Below are positions 21,601 through 27,498 of a stretch of DNA of 64,000 bases, piece after piece. The notes under the pieces were generated by a model, which saw nothing but the letters and a program-made list of their open reading frames with translations, searched no databases and was not told where the DNA came from. The stretch lies in the NCBI GenBank assembly GCA_046304235.1, contig JBKCEW010000061.1, positions 1 through 64,000 of the forward strand, in the 5' to 3' direction. Both the position numbers and the translations under genes were made by a program. Each line of letters starts with the position of its first letter. Position 1 is the stretch's first letter. This DNA is from CANHVK01 sp046304235. GTDB lineage: Bacteria; Bacteroidota; Bacteroidia; Flavobacteriales_D; Crocinitomicaceae.

Positions 21601-24023
21601 CCTGATGCTGTTGGGGTTCCAGTAATGGTTGCCACATTTCCTGTCCAGCTTCCTGTAACGCCTGCCGGCAAACCAACAAACGTTGAGCCTGTTGCGCCTG
21701 TTGTAGCATAAGTAATAGTCGTTATTGCTGTATTGATACAAGTCGTTTGGGCATCTGTACCTACTGCTGAACTTAAGGTTGATGTGTTGTCCGCACTTAC
21801 AGTTATTGTACCAGTAGCTACAATGTTACCACACCCACCTGTGAGAGGAATTGAATAATTAAACGTTCCAGACTCAGTAGGTGTACCAGTAATAGTTATT
21901 GCATTACTTGCCCATATTGCCGAAACACCAGCAGGTAAACCACTAGGAGTGTCTATTCCTGTAGCTCCCGTAGTTGTATGCGTAATCGAAGTTAATGGTG
22001 TATTGATACATAAAGTTGGAGTTGAACTAGGGAGACCAACTGTATTGAAAGGAATAATTACCACAGGAACCTCTGTTCTTGTAGAAGACAAACAACCAGT
22101 TACCTGATCTCTTGCTTCCGCAAAGTAACTTGTAGATAAAGCTTCATTTGTGGTAAATGTATTACCTGTAAAAATAATTGAACCACCTATTGAACTACTA
22201 AACCAATCTACATCTTGTCCAGCGTTTGGAGTTGCATTCAAATTAACTACACCCGGACCACAACGGGTTTCACCAGATGCAACTGGTGGAGCCAAAATTG
22301 AATTAATTGTAACTTTTACTGGCACTCTGCTTGTTGATTTACAACCTGTTATTTGATTTACAGCATCAGCATAAAGTGTAGTATCTTTATTAATTAGTCC
22401 AGTTGTATAGCTGGTACCTGTGTAAAATGATGATTCAATTGGATTTGTTGTTAAGTACCATCTAGCATCTTGATTAACCCCATTTAGTACTACATCTAAT
22501 GTAACTGTACCTTCACCACATCTTGATTTATCGATAGGTGTTGGAGCTAAAGGAATAGAATTTACTGTTGCAGTAACAGGTGTTCTATCTACCGATGTAC
22601 AACCTGTTGTTATATTCTTTGCTTGAGCATAATAGGTAGTTGTATTTTCAATTTCTGGAGTAGTATAATTCGAAGAACTACCACCGGATAACACAGTTCC
22701 ACCAGTCGATAATTCATACCATTCAATAGATTCTCCAACACCTGGAGTAGCAGATAAATTAACGATACCTTTACCACACCTACTACCTGATGTCGTAATT
22801 GGTTTAATCGGTGGCGTATTTACAATTGCTTTAATCTCTGTTTTTGATGATAGACAACCTGTTAGTGTGTTTTTTGCTTCAGCATAAAAAGAAGTTGTAG
22901 TTGAGATTGTCGGTGTAGTTAATGTTAACCCTGTTCCCAAAACCGTCACTTGGTCTGCCGCATACCATTTGATAGTAGTTCCAGTAACTGTTGAAACTTT
23001 CAAATTAACTTTTCCAGAACCACATCTAGAACTATCAGAACCTGTGGGAGCTAATGGTGGATTTTTATCCTCATAAATGGTAATACTATCTTTACTAGAA
23101 CAACCATTTGCGAGAAAACCTGTAACAATATATTTAGCTGGACTAGATATAATAATACTTGACGTATTACTCCCTTCCGACCAAGAATAACTCACCCCAC
23201 CACTAGATGACAATGTAATGTTTTGTACATTACAAGTTAACGTATCAATCGACTTGTCATTTATTATGATCGTTGGCAAACCATTTACATTAATGTTGCC
23301 AAACAAGGTAGAATCCTCTGAAACGGGGCAAGCGCCACTTGCTGTAACAGAATAATTATATGGAGATGCTGCATTTGATGTAGGGGCACCATGGATTTTT
23401 AAAAAAGGGTATGCATAGGTAAAGGTGACACCAGCAGGTAATCCTGAAGCTGTAGCAGTAGTTGCATTCGCATCAACTTGGTACTTTATAGTGTCTAAAG
23501 GTGAATTTAGACAAACCGTTTGATTCGATGAAGCTAAAGATGATATTAAGTTAATTTCATTTCCTTTAACATAAAAAGTCTCTGTTTGATCTATGCCAGG
23601 ACTGAAATCACCTGTACATGTTGCAGACATTTGAACAGTATATTTTCCTTTTTTAGAAAAATCTCCGACAGTAGTGACATTAACATATCTTGACCCTCCA
23701 GGACTAATAGAAGTTCCTGAATTTAAAGATGTTGTAAAAGATTGAACTACTGGTCCTGTAATACTTATGGTTATTGTTACTGGAGTAGATACAACATTCA
23801 AACTACTTGTACCATTATTTACAATTTTGACTTGTAGAGTTCTTCCAGTAGCGGGACACATCCCATCTTCAGGATGTGGATCACCACTAGTAGTTAAAGC
23901 TGTCGCCGCAACATTAACTGACTGAGCACTAGACCCTAAAGCAAACACAAAAATAAATAAAGCACCTAACAAAAATTTAAGTGAAAAACTATTTGTGTTC
24001 AATATATATTTAATTTTCAACAT
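9621..24023 (-). CDS. giant repetitive T9SS-secreted surface protein (SprB/adhesin-like), 4800 aa
   Basis: A single uninterrupted frame of 14.4 kb. An N-terminal signal peptide (hydrophobic FLLGALFIFVFALG, cleavage probably after SSA at about 34) leads to repeat blocks in order: an N-terminal Ig-like region; four Ig-like units with an RCG motif (about 329-660); twelve 84-89-residue units, of which the middle ten are nearly identical (about 660-1720); four BIG2-like units (CIG...GGxW...VATI, about 1720-2030); ten to eleven two-domain units of about 175-180 residues (about 2030-3825); further Ig-like units; a PKD-like domain (about 4625-4700); and a gliding-motility-type C-terminal domain (PNVFTPDNDGTNDAF, NRWGNPIYE, DEGVYFYQYEI) that directs T9SS type B export. 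Architecture and size recall SprB of Flavobacterium. The likely role is adhesion or gliding, not proven here. Confidence 0.9.
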   Translation of the reverse strand: MLKIKYILNTNSFSLKFLLGALFIFVFALGSSAQSVNVAATALTTSGDPHPEDGMCPATGRTLQVKIVNNGTSSLNVVSTPVTITISITGPVVQSFTTSLNSGTSISPGGSRYVNVTTVGDFSKKGKYTVQMSATCTGDFSPGIDQTETFYVKGNEINLISSLASSNQTVCLNSPLDTIKYQVDANATTATASGLPAGVTFTYAYPFLKIHGAPTSNAASPYNYSVTASGACPVSEDSTLFGNINVNGLPTIIINDKSIDTLTCNVQNITLSSSGGVSYSWSEGSNTSSIIISSPAKYIVTGFLANGCSSKDSITIYEDKNPPLAPTGSDSSRCGSGKVNLKVSTVTGTTIKWYAADQVTVLGTGLTLTTPTISTTTSFYAEAKNTLTGCLSSKTEIKAIVNTPPIKPITTSGSRCGKGIVNLSATPGVGESIEWYELSTGGTVLSGGSSSNYTTPEIENTTTYYAQAKNITTGCTSVDRTPVTATVNSIPLAPTPIDKSRCGEGTVTLDVVLNGVNQDARWYLTTNPIESSFYTGTSYTTGLINKDTTLYADAVNQITGCKSTSRVPVKVTINSILAPPVASGETRCGPGVVNLNATPNAGQDVDWFSSSIGGSIIFTGNTFTTNEALSTSYFAEARDQVTGCLSSTRTEVPVVIIPFNTVGLPSSTPTLCINTPLTSITHTTTGATGIDTPSGLPAGVSAIWASNAITITGTPTESGTFNYSIPLTGGCGNIVATGTITVSADNTSTLSSAVGTDAQTTCINTAITTITYATTGATGSTFVGLPAGVTGSWTGNVATITGTPTASGPFNYTITLTGGCGTITSTGIITVTPENTSALSSAVGTDAQTKCISTAITDITYGTTGATGATFSGLPSGVTGSWAGNVATITGTPTASGPFNYTVTLTGGCGTITSTGIITVTPDNTSTLSSAVGTDAQTKCINTAITTITYATTGATGATFVGLPAGVSGSWAGNVATITGTPTASGPFNYTVTLTGGCGTTISTGRIIVTPNNTSTLSSAVGTDAQTKCINTAITDITYGTTGATGATFSSLPSGVTGSWAGNVATITGTPIASGTFNYTITLTGGCGTITSTGIITVTPENTSALSSAVGTDAQTKCVNTAITDITYGTTGSTGATFVGLPAGVTGSWVGNVATITGTPTASGPFNYTVTLTGGCGTTTSTGIITVTPENTSALSSAVGTDAQTKCINTAITDITYGTTGATGATFSGLPSGVTGSWVGNVATITGTPTASGTFNYTVTLTGGCGTTISTGRIIVTPNNTSTLSSAVGTDAQTKCVNTAITDITYGTTGSTGATFSGLPSGVTGSWAGNVATITGTPTASGTFNYTVTLTGGCGTITSTGIITVTPENTSTLSSAVGTDAQTKCINTAITTITYATTGATGATFVGLPAGVTGSWVGNVATITGTPTASGTFNYTVTLTGGCGTTISTGRIIVTPNNTSTLSSAVGTDAQTKCINTAITTITYGTTGATGATFVGLPTGVTGSWAGNVATITGTPTASGPFNYTVNLTGGCGTTTSTGTIIVTPNNTSTLSSAVGTDAQTKCINTAITDITYGTTGATGATFIGLPTGVTGSWAGNVATITGTPTASGPFNYTITLTGGCGTITSTGTITVTSANTASIASSTPTLCINSPLTAITHSTTGATGIGSTTGLPTGINAVWASNTITLSGTPTEFGTFDYSISLTGGCGNSFATGRITVNAKPTISPITGKTDVCIGETTTLSSLTIGGSWTSTSLGVATINSSGVVTPLSAGSTIINYTVAIGGCTNSISTTVNVFALPVVANIIGKDSLCIGDNLTLTNATIGGVWSSSSTVVATVLNGLVSGLSAGKSRISYTVTTNGCSSSKTLDINVNSYPVVPAINGVSDVCVGSTIQLTNSTPLGVWSSSNITVASINAFGLVTGKVAGNTTINYKVTNANCSTTVGASVTVKEALGVSAIIGTTSICIGANSQLTNGTSGGTWTSSNPSVAVVSSTGLVTSVSVGSTTIRYDVITNGVCPQFASVNFTVNEIPTINTISNIDVCNGSNVNTINFTGSGTPVFQWTNNNTKIGLAAIGTGNINSFTAKGTSIGGSSEIAVINVTPVANGCTGISKQFLITVKPLDNAGFNYTSNSFCQLDANPTPIITGLTGGTFTSSSADLVINNTNGNVNLLNSKSGYYQITYQTKGTCPNDSIVDFAISDLPTLNSVSDQQICEGSNFNAINFAGSPGTIFNWINDNTNIGLAATGTGNIASFTGTGTNIGGNSITGKIIVTPTSGSCVGIKDTFLLTVNPKENPSFTYPSNSFCSTLDPNPIANITGKQGGVFTMSPVGAIFNANTGAITLASSNAGTYSLTYTTNGTCSNSQSLTITIGSNPSVNAITSQTICSGSNFNAINFSGTAGTTFNWTSSNPALLGLPSNGVGNINAFTGAGATLANPLVTSTIIVTPKIGSCTGASKSFTLSVSYKDDVKISYAESAYCTSNSNPTPVISGASGGVFTSSPVGLIINSTTGLINIPASAEGVYKITYITSGTCGDTATTTVGINNSPLVNNIPDQTVCSGINFTDIKFTGTLGTTYEWSNSITSIGLASSGIGDIASFTGTNSSNSTASSTVTVTPRSGACTGAIKTFKLTVNPSEDASFIYSSNSVCQNNIDLTPVISGTTGGVFSSTSGLSINSSTGKINIASSTPGLYTIIYKTSGTCFSIKSFALKINETPVVSDLSNMEKCEGSNFDPISFTGTVGASFSWTNSNQSIGLTSSGQGNISSFKATGTSLGGSPTSAVISVIPIMNGCSGTSKSMILTTNSLDNPAFAYGSNSYCFTELNPTPTISGRTGGTFSVFPASGLLIDASTGTLDLTSATAGNYQITYNTNGFCKNDSTITMSIGSAPLAQPVTSQTVCQGSSFNAIDFQGAPGTVYEWTNSNTAIGLGDSGSGNINSFVANGTSVGGSTISSIITVMPKIGTCIGIPITFSLTVKPLDNATFNYTNTSFCKNQTNPTPIISGLTGGTFTSTPIGISMNSVGTINLATSTSGNYTVSYTTHGECPNVSTFPISIGSSPTVNSVSDQTVCSGSNFSKISFTGNPGTVFNWTNTNSAIGLSSSGTGDISSFKSLSVGSSIIVVTPIIGTCAGTSKTFTLSVNAVQNSTIQYGQSSYCITDSDPTPVQTGPLNGVFSASPTGLILNSTSGMINLATSSPGNYIVSYNLSAQCSTSSSTTISVGSAPTVNTVSVAPICNGATFNAITFTGTPGTQFHWTNSNINIGLPASGTGNIASFVGVNNSKSDISSNITVTPVVGTCIGTPKTFNLTIRPSDDPSFSYSSTNICFNDSDISPSINGTSGGVFTSVPIGLSLNSNSGKINVSNSLPGNYNVTYLTNGNCPKAKTEAIVINPMPYVNNLTVSPKCQGSIFSSITFTGSQNTTFNWKNSNTTIGLSAAGVGLIPSFTASGTIKNGASAIGIITVSPEINGCKGGAMSFPVTVLSLDDPTFKYPKSSICQTDLNPLPIITGTTGGVFTSSPSGLSLNPTTGRITIGTSFVGNYNITYTTNGSCPKDTTISIQLNSLPEVNTISNQNRCFGDSFNPITFSGTPNTKFNWVNSNSNIGLPASGNGNIAAFIAKGTVFGGSSIVSNVIVTPEINGCFGSTKSFDLTVNPIDNPAFHYSDNSFCTTQSDPTPIIDGTVGGVFSSQPIGLSINTSTGKINLISSTPGMYQIKYTTPGNCKDDSTVTIGIGSNPSVDDVDDQSFCQGDMFDPVNFTGNAGTIFEWVNSNINIGIPASGAGNIIGFKALGTIDGGADAIASITVTPRVGTCIGSHVNYKYKVRANPKIVASIANSSKQDTSFCKGGSAILSATGASKNENFIWTPHTSLVGNLGIGATVTTKTDTTQQYIVRGQSQFGCYNYDTLSIYVYNPKVDQKRDTMVCAGSLINSIPFVSNLNGTTFEWANSNANIGLGFNGTGNINGFIANNNTNTVKQTAIISVTPKYLISSINKTCVGPVMKFSIDVNKLDDPSFNGYLAQYCANETSNTFPTITGFKGGVFSALPSGLALNSNSGEIFPISSKAGSYSVKYTTNGVCPKSDSIYLFINPLITATISGADTVCVNAVSPQIKFKGFNGVAPYIFKYKVNGGAIQTISSDPGKEEVSVAVPTNKSGIYTYELVSVEESSSSQCKNSNVFGIQNVIVNELPTAQITTTDASVCLGANSPEIRITGINGVSPFTFTYFISKDGNPFGPSQNVSTGQGQHLASIPVNTSSSGIYNYTVNIVKNGDDLSCSNNINISQTVTIKPLPTAIVTSKPSGVCMNGDATIEFTASNGTPPFTFVYSINNSGNQTIKTNNTSYTITLKANTNSSGIFNYKIVSISDGDNTSCQNNNVNANVDLIVTPGTKVNKVQDINVCVNEKSDTIEFTGGVSGTKYEWYSNNTTVGVNGSGIGNILPFVSKNTSGSTTNISRITVIPSVGQCIGDTMKFDIVVRPKPKAKINAPNTVCPGDSILLEGVGNELKYVWTPNVSCITCNPVIAKPTQNTTYKAFVTDKYNCFDSTEFDVVVYRRPDINVDEPVVCGEPQLVILKGKDNNTYTYSDGVLDGVPFMPKKGINPYVVFVKDNLGCKNSDTLNVYVIDKPVSKFTATPEAGLASDVKPLNVLLTNKSSAASDFEWYFRNGDQSPLIKNTLEPVTALYKKPGIYVITLISKNGKCIDSSLISIKIDKLDTPRVEIAPNVFTPDNDGTNDAFFITVKNAKDIHVLIFNRWGNPIYEMTETSQSWDGTINGKDADEGVYFYQYEIEGTSGEKIKGQGYVQLIRN
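12545..17940 (-). repeat. ten to eleven divergent two-domain Ig-like units in the giant gene
   Basis: Each unit of about 175-180 residues alternates domain A (VCxGxxFxxIxFtG...FxWTNSNxxIGLxxxGxGNI...VTPxxGxCxG) with domain B (FxYxSNSFCxxxxNPTPxIxGxxGGxFTSSP...G.Y.I.Y.TxGxC). By eye I count 11 A copies and 10 B copies in tandem, plus two A-like and one B-like copies further downstream. Each domain carries paired cysteines. Identity between copies is moderate, so this block is older than the 267-bp array. Confidence 0.85.
19118..21788 (-). repeat. ten-copy 267-bp tandem array inside the giant gene
   Basis: The distance between neighbouring copies was checked directly: the ACATTT of one unit at 19335 recurs at 19602, giving 267 bp or 89 codons. 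The protein unit runs from [TA]LSSAVGTDAQTKC to TPENTS or TPNNTS. Copies differ mainly at a few alternative segments: DITYGTTG or TITYATTG, FSGLPSGV or FVGLPAGV, and STGIITVTPE or STGRIIVTPN. These are shuffled between units. A more diverged copy flanks each side (about 21789-22045 and 18866-19117). Confidence 0.9.
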
Positions 24024-24065
24024 ATTAACGAAAAAGTAAACTTTGTATTATTGAAATACAACTTT

Positions 24066-24073
24066 CAAAAATA
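24066..24073 (-). promoter_or_regulatory. candidate -7 element for the giant gene
   Basis: On the minus strand these bases read TATTTTTG, an exact match to the Bacteroidota -7 consensus TAnnTTTG. It would place a transcript start about 36 bases before the ATG at 24023. No TTG at the ideal spacing upstream was found, so support is partial. Confidence 0.4.
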
Positions 24074-24223
24074 ACATTATATATTCAAAAACATTACGTT
24101 CAAATCGCAAAAAGGTTTATTCAAAATCATAATTTACACATAAAAAAACTTATGCTCAATTTTTTTGAACAATTTGTGGATTAGTGAATTCGAAAAATTA
24201 TTAAAACATAATCCATTTTTTGA

Positions 24224-24254
24224 TTGTTTCAATACCACAAAATAGGTATTTTTG
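24224..24254 (+). promoter_or_regulatory. promoter of the suf operon
   Basis: TTG at 24224-24226, a 20-base spacer, and TATTTTTG at 24247-24254 match the Bacteroidota -33/-7 consensus (TTG, about 19-21 bases, TAnnTTTG). The predicted start near 24261 leaves a leader of about 50 bases before sufA at 24310. Confidence 0.65.
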
Positions 24255-24309
24255 CACTGTAATTTTGTTTATTTAAAATTAGTCTAAATAAATATAAGCA
24301 ATTATCGAT

Positions 24310-24633
24310 ATGATTAAAGTAACAGATAACGCTAAAAAACAAGCCATTAGATTAATGGAAGATGAAAACAAGGAAGGATATTTCATCCGTGTTGGAGTTC
24401 AAGGAGGTGGATGTTCAGGTTTAATGTATCAACTTACATTCGACAATGAAATGAAAGAAGATGATAAAGAATTTTTTGATAACGACATTAAAGTGGTGGT
24501 TGACAAAAAAAGTTTCTTGTATTTAATCGGAACTACACTTGATTTTTCAGGAGGATTAAATGGAAAAGGATTTGTTTTCCAAAATCCAAATGCAGACAGA
24601 ACGTGTGGTTGTGGAGAAAGTTTCTCCGTTTAA
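24310..24633 (+). CDS. sufA: A-type Fe-S carrier protein (SufA/IscA/ErpA family)
   Basis: A 107-residue A-type carrier that accepts clusters from the SufBCD scaffold and passes them to apo-proteins. The three cluster-binding cysteines are C35 (GGGCSGL) and C99/C101 (TCGCGESF at the C-terminus). It is the first gene of the suf operon, 11 bases upstream of sufB. Because A-type carriers are closely related, IscA or ErpA would be equally valid names; the operon context favours sufA. Confidence 0.92.
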   Translation: MIKVTDNAKKQAIRLMEDENKEGYFIRVGVQGGGCSGLMYQLTFDNEMKEDDKEFFDNDIKVVVDKKSFLYLIGTTLDFSGGLNGKGFVFQNPNADRTCGCGESFSV

Positions 24634-24644
24634 AAAATTCAACA

Positions 24645-26096
24645 ATGGCATATACAGAAAATGAATTAGCCAAAGATTTACAAAATCAAGAATACAAATT
24701 TGGTTTTGTAACCAACATTGAAGCAGATCAAGCTCCAAAAGGATTAAATGAAGACATAATTCGCTTTATTTCTGCTAAGAAAAATGAGCCTGAATGGCTA
24801 TTAGAATATCGATTGAATGCTTTCAAAACATGGTTACAAATGACTGAACCTGAATGGGCTCATGTACATTACGAAAAACCAAAATTTCAAGATATCATTT
24901 ATTATTCTGCACCAAAACAAAAGAAAAAATACGAAAGTTGGGATGATGTTGAACCTGAATTGAAAGAAACCATGAAGAAATTGGGGATTTCAATGGATGA
25001 ACAACAACGTCTTACTGGTACAAACGTAGCTGTAGATTTCGTTATGGATAGTGTTTCTGTTGCAACTTCATTCAAGGCTAAATTACAAGAATTAGGAATT
25101 ATCTTTTGTTCTTTTTCAGATGCAGTTCAAGAACATCCTGAATTAGTTAAAAAATACATGGGTACAGTAGTACCACATACAGATAATTTCTACGCAGCTT
25201 TGAATAGTGCTGTATTCACAGATGGTTCTTTTTGCTACATACCTAAAGGTGTTAGATGCCCAATGGAATTATCTACTTACTTCCGTATAAACGAAGGTGG
25301 TACAGGTCAATTCGAAAGAACCTTAGTAGTTGCAGATGAAGGAGCTTATGTTTCTTATTTAGAAGGATGTACAGCTCCTCAACGTGATGAAAATCAATTA
25401 CACGCAGCGGTTGTGGAATTGATTGCATTGGATAATGCAGAAATCAAATATTCAACTGTACAAAACTGGTATCCTGGTGATGCTGAAGGAAAAGGAGGTG
25501 TTTTCAACTTTGTAACAAAACGTGGTTTGTGCGAGAAAAATGCTAAAATTTCGTGGACTCAGGTTGAAACTGGTTCTGCTGTAACGTGGAAGTATCCATC
25601 TTGTGTGCTTAAAGGAGAAAATTCGGTAGGAGAATTTTATTCAGTAGCAGTAACTAATAATTACCAACAAGCGGATACTGGAACGAAAATGATTCATTTA
25701 GGAAAGAATACTAAAAGTACGATTATCTCAAAAGGTATTTCTGCTGGTAAATCGCATAATTCTTACCGTGGTTTGGTGCAAATTCACAAAAACGCAACAA
25801 ACGCTCGTAACTTTTCACAATGTGATTCTTTGTTAATGGGTGATACATGTGGTGCGCATACTTTTCCATATATAGAATGTAAAAACAGCAGTGCGAAAAT
25901 CGAACACGAAGCGACTACTTCAAAAATTGGGGAAGACCAAATATTTTACTGTTTACAACGTGGTATCAGCGAAGAAAAAGCGATTAGCTTGATTGTGAAC
26001 GGTTACTGTAAAGAAGTACTAAACCAATTACCTATGGAATTTGCCGTTGAGGCTCAAAAACTGCTTGCGATTAGTTTGGAAGGATCAGTTGGATAA
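24645..26096 (+). CDS. sufB: Fe-S cluster assembly scaffold subunit SufB
   Basis: A 483-residue scaffold subunit of SufBC2D, on which the nascent cluster forms. The start is taken at ATG 24645 (MAYTENELAK); the longer frame to 24603 overlaps sufA and has no conserved sequence. The conserved C-terminal core includes GDTCGAHTFPYIECKNSS, HEATTSKIGEDQIFYC and RGISEEKA. After the stop, the operon is interrupted by a tandem repeat and a four-helix-bundle gene before sufC. Confidence 0.96.
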   Translation: MAYTENELAKDLQNQEYKFGFVTNIEADQAPKGLNEDIIRFISAKKNEPEWLLEYRLNAFKTWLQMTEPEWAHVHYEKPKFQDIIYYSAPKQKKKYESWDDVEPELKETMKKLGISMDEQQRLTGTNVAVDFVMDSVSVATSFKAKLQELGIIFCSFSDAVQEHPELVKKYMGTVVPHTDNFYAALNSAVFTDGSFCYIPKGVRCPMELSTYFRINEGGTGQFERTLVVADEGAYVSYLEGCTAPQRDENQLHAAVVELIALDNAEIKYSTVQNWYPGDAEGKGGVFNFVTKRGLCEKNAKISWTQVETGSAVTWKYPSCVLKGENSVGEFYSVAVTNNYQQADTGTKMIHLGKNTKSTIISKGISAGKSHNSYRGLVQIHKNATNARNFSQCDSLLMGDTCGAHTFPYIECKNSSAKIEHEATTSKIGEDQIFYCLQRGISEEKAISLIVNGYCKEVLNQLPMEFAVEAQKLLAISLEGSVG

Positions 26097-26097
26097 A

Positions 26098-26260
26098 TTT
26101 AGATTGAAAGATTACAGATTGGAAGATTGCAGATTACAGATTACAGATTACAGATTACAGATTGCAGATTGGAAGATTGAAGATTGCAGATTACAGATTG
26201 GAAGATTGAAGATTGAAGATTGAAGATTGAAGATTTGAAGATTGCAGATTACAGATTAGA
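26098..26260. repeat. degenerate tandem repeat of GATTACA/GATTGAA-type words
   Basis: About 160 bases made almost only of AGATTACAG, AGATTGCAG, GGAAGATTG and AGATTGAAG words. ATTGCAGATTACA occurs three times in direct orientation (26126-26138, 26183-26195 and 26241-26253), 57-58 bases apart, so a higher-order period exists. The same words occur at 47735-47762. The block lies just after sufB and directly before the four-helix-bundle gene. Confidence 0.9.
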
Positions 26261-26719
26261 AAATTAAACATTAAGCATTACAAATTAAACATTATAAATG
26301 GCTACTATTAAAAACTTTGAAGAGTTAGATGTTTGGAAACTGGGTATGGAGTTATGCTCTGATATCTACAGTCTCACAAATACTGATTTATTTTCAAAAG
26401 ATTATAGTTTAAAAGACCAAACTAGACGTGCAGCAATTTCTGTTCCATCTAATATTTCCGAAGGTTATGAAAGAGAAGGGATAAATCAATTCATCTACTT
26501 TCTAGTAATTGCAAAAGGTTCGTGTGGAGAATTAAGAACACAATTGAAAATTGCTCTTAATTTAAAATATATTAACGAAAAAGAATATTATAGACTAAAT
26601 GATAAATGTTTATCAACTAGTAAACAACTTGCTGGATTTATTAAATATTTGAGAAATTATAAACAAAATGATAAAAATTACGATTCGCAAATTCAAACTA
26701 TCAATTTGTAATCTGCAAT
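26241..26719. mobile_element. candidate four-helix-bundle cassette with 13-bp inverted ends
   Basis: ATTGCAGATTACA at 26241-26253 has a perfect inverted copy at 26707-26719 (TGTAATCTGCAAT). Together they bracket the four-helix-bundle gene in a 479-base segment that splits sufB from sufC. The right copy contains the stop codon of that gene. No transposase is encoded, so any mobility would be in trans. That it is mobile is inference. Confidence 0.5.
26298..26711 (+). CDS. four-helix bundle protein (S23/23S-rRNA-IVS-encoded and Avd-like family)
   Basis: A 137-residue protein with family motifs FEELDVWK (8-15), SLKDQTRRAAISVPSNISEG, EINQF-like segment, and AKGSCGELRTQL. Members are encoded within intervening sequences of 23S rRNA genes in some bacteria; related small basic helical bundles (Avd) are accessory factors of diversity-generating retroelements. 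The family's function in free-standing loci is unknown. Here it lies within the suf operon, between sufB and sufC, in the same orientation and between inverted repeats, which suggests insertion and not a role in Fe-S assembly. Confidence 0.88.
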   Translation: MATIKNFEELDVWKLGMELCSDIYSLTNTDLFSKDYSLKDQTRRAAISVPSNISEGYEREGINQFIYFLVIAKGSCGELRTQLKIALNLKYINEKEYYRLNDKCLSTSKQLAGFIKYLRNYKQNDKNYDSQIQTINL

Positions 26720-26744
26720 TTGTAATTTGATAATTATAAGGAAA

Positions 26745-27497
26745 ATGATTAAAATAGATAACTTACACGCTTCCATTAATGGGAAGGAAATATTGAAAGG
26801 CTTAAACTTAGAAGTGAAAGCTGGAGAAGTTCACGCGATTATGGGTCCAAATGGTGCGGGTAAAAGCACCTTGGCTTCTGTATTAGCTGGTCGTGAAGAA
26901 TATGAAATCACAGAAGGTGAAGTGACTTTTGATGGAAAGGATTTATTAGAACTTTCTACGGAAGACAGAGCACGTGAAGGATTGTTCTTGGCGTTTCAAT
27001 ATCCGGTGGAAATTCCTGGAGTTTCTAATGTAAATTTCTTGCGTACTGCATTAAACGAAAAACGTGAGTATTTAGGTCAAGATCCTATTTCAGCGAAAGA
27101 CTTTATGCAAATGGTGCGTGATAAATCAAAGATAGTTGAATTGGATTCTAAATTGGCTAATAGATCTGTGAACGAAGGTTTCTCTGGCGGTGAGAAAAAA
27201 CGTAACGAGATTTTCCAAATGGCGATGTTAGAACCGAAATTAGCAATTCTAGACGAGACTGATTCTGGGTTAGATATTGATGCTTTACGTATTGTAGCAA
27301 CTGGTGTAACTAAATTGAAATCAGAAGAAAATGCAACTATAGTAATCACTCACTACCAACGCTTATTAGACTACATCGTACCGGATTACGTACACGTTCT
27401 TTACAACGGAAAAATTGTAAAAACGGGACCAAAAGAATTAGCATTGGAGTTAGAAGAAAAAGGATACGATTGGATTAAGGCAGAGTTTGGGGAGTAG
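26745..27497 (+). CDS. sufC: Fe-S assembly ATPase SufC
   Basis: ABC-type ATPase of SufBC2D, 250 residues. Walker A GPNGAGKST (34-42), signature SGGEKKRNE, Walker B AILDETDSGLD and the switch histidine in VITHYQRLL are intact. ATG 26745 is chosen because it follows a good ribosome binding site (AAGGA at 26738-26742); the frame also opens 18 bases earlier at a TTG, which adds an unconserved MIIIRK. The right end of the four-helix-bundle cassette lies only 25 bases upstream of this start. Confidence 0.96.
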   Translation: MIKIDNLHASINGKEILKGLNLEVKAGEVHAIMGPNGAGKSTLASVLAGREEYEITEGEVTFDGKDLLELSTEDRAREGLFLAFQYPVEIPGVSNVNFLRTALNEKREYLGQDPISAKDFMQMVRDKSKIVELDSKLANRSVNEGFSGGEKKRNEIFQMAMLEPKLAILDETDSGLDIDALRIVATGVTKLKSEENATIVITHYQRLLDYIVPDYVHVLYNGKIVKTGPKELALELEEKGYDWIKAEFGE

Positions 27498-27498
27498 G

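Noticed and set aside
26041..26223. Open frame of 60 codons across the end of sufB and the tandem repeat
   Set aside because: It only translates the repeat in a chance frame and has no conserved sequence.
26098..26260. CRISPR array
   Set aside because: No constant repeat with unique spacers of even size; the block is a degenerate tandem repeat, and no cas genes are near.
26727..26744. Upstream TTG start for sufC
   Set aside because: ATG 26745 has a ribosome binding site and matches the family N-terminus; the six extra residues are not conserved.
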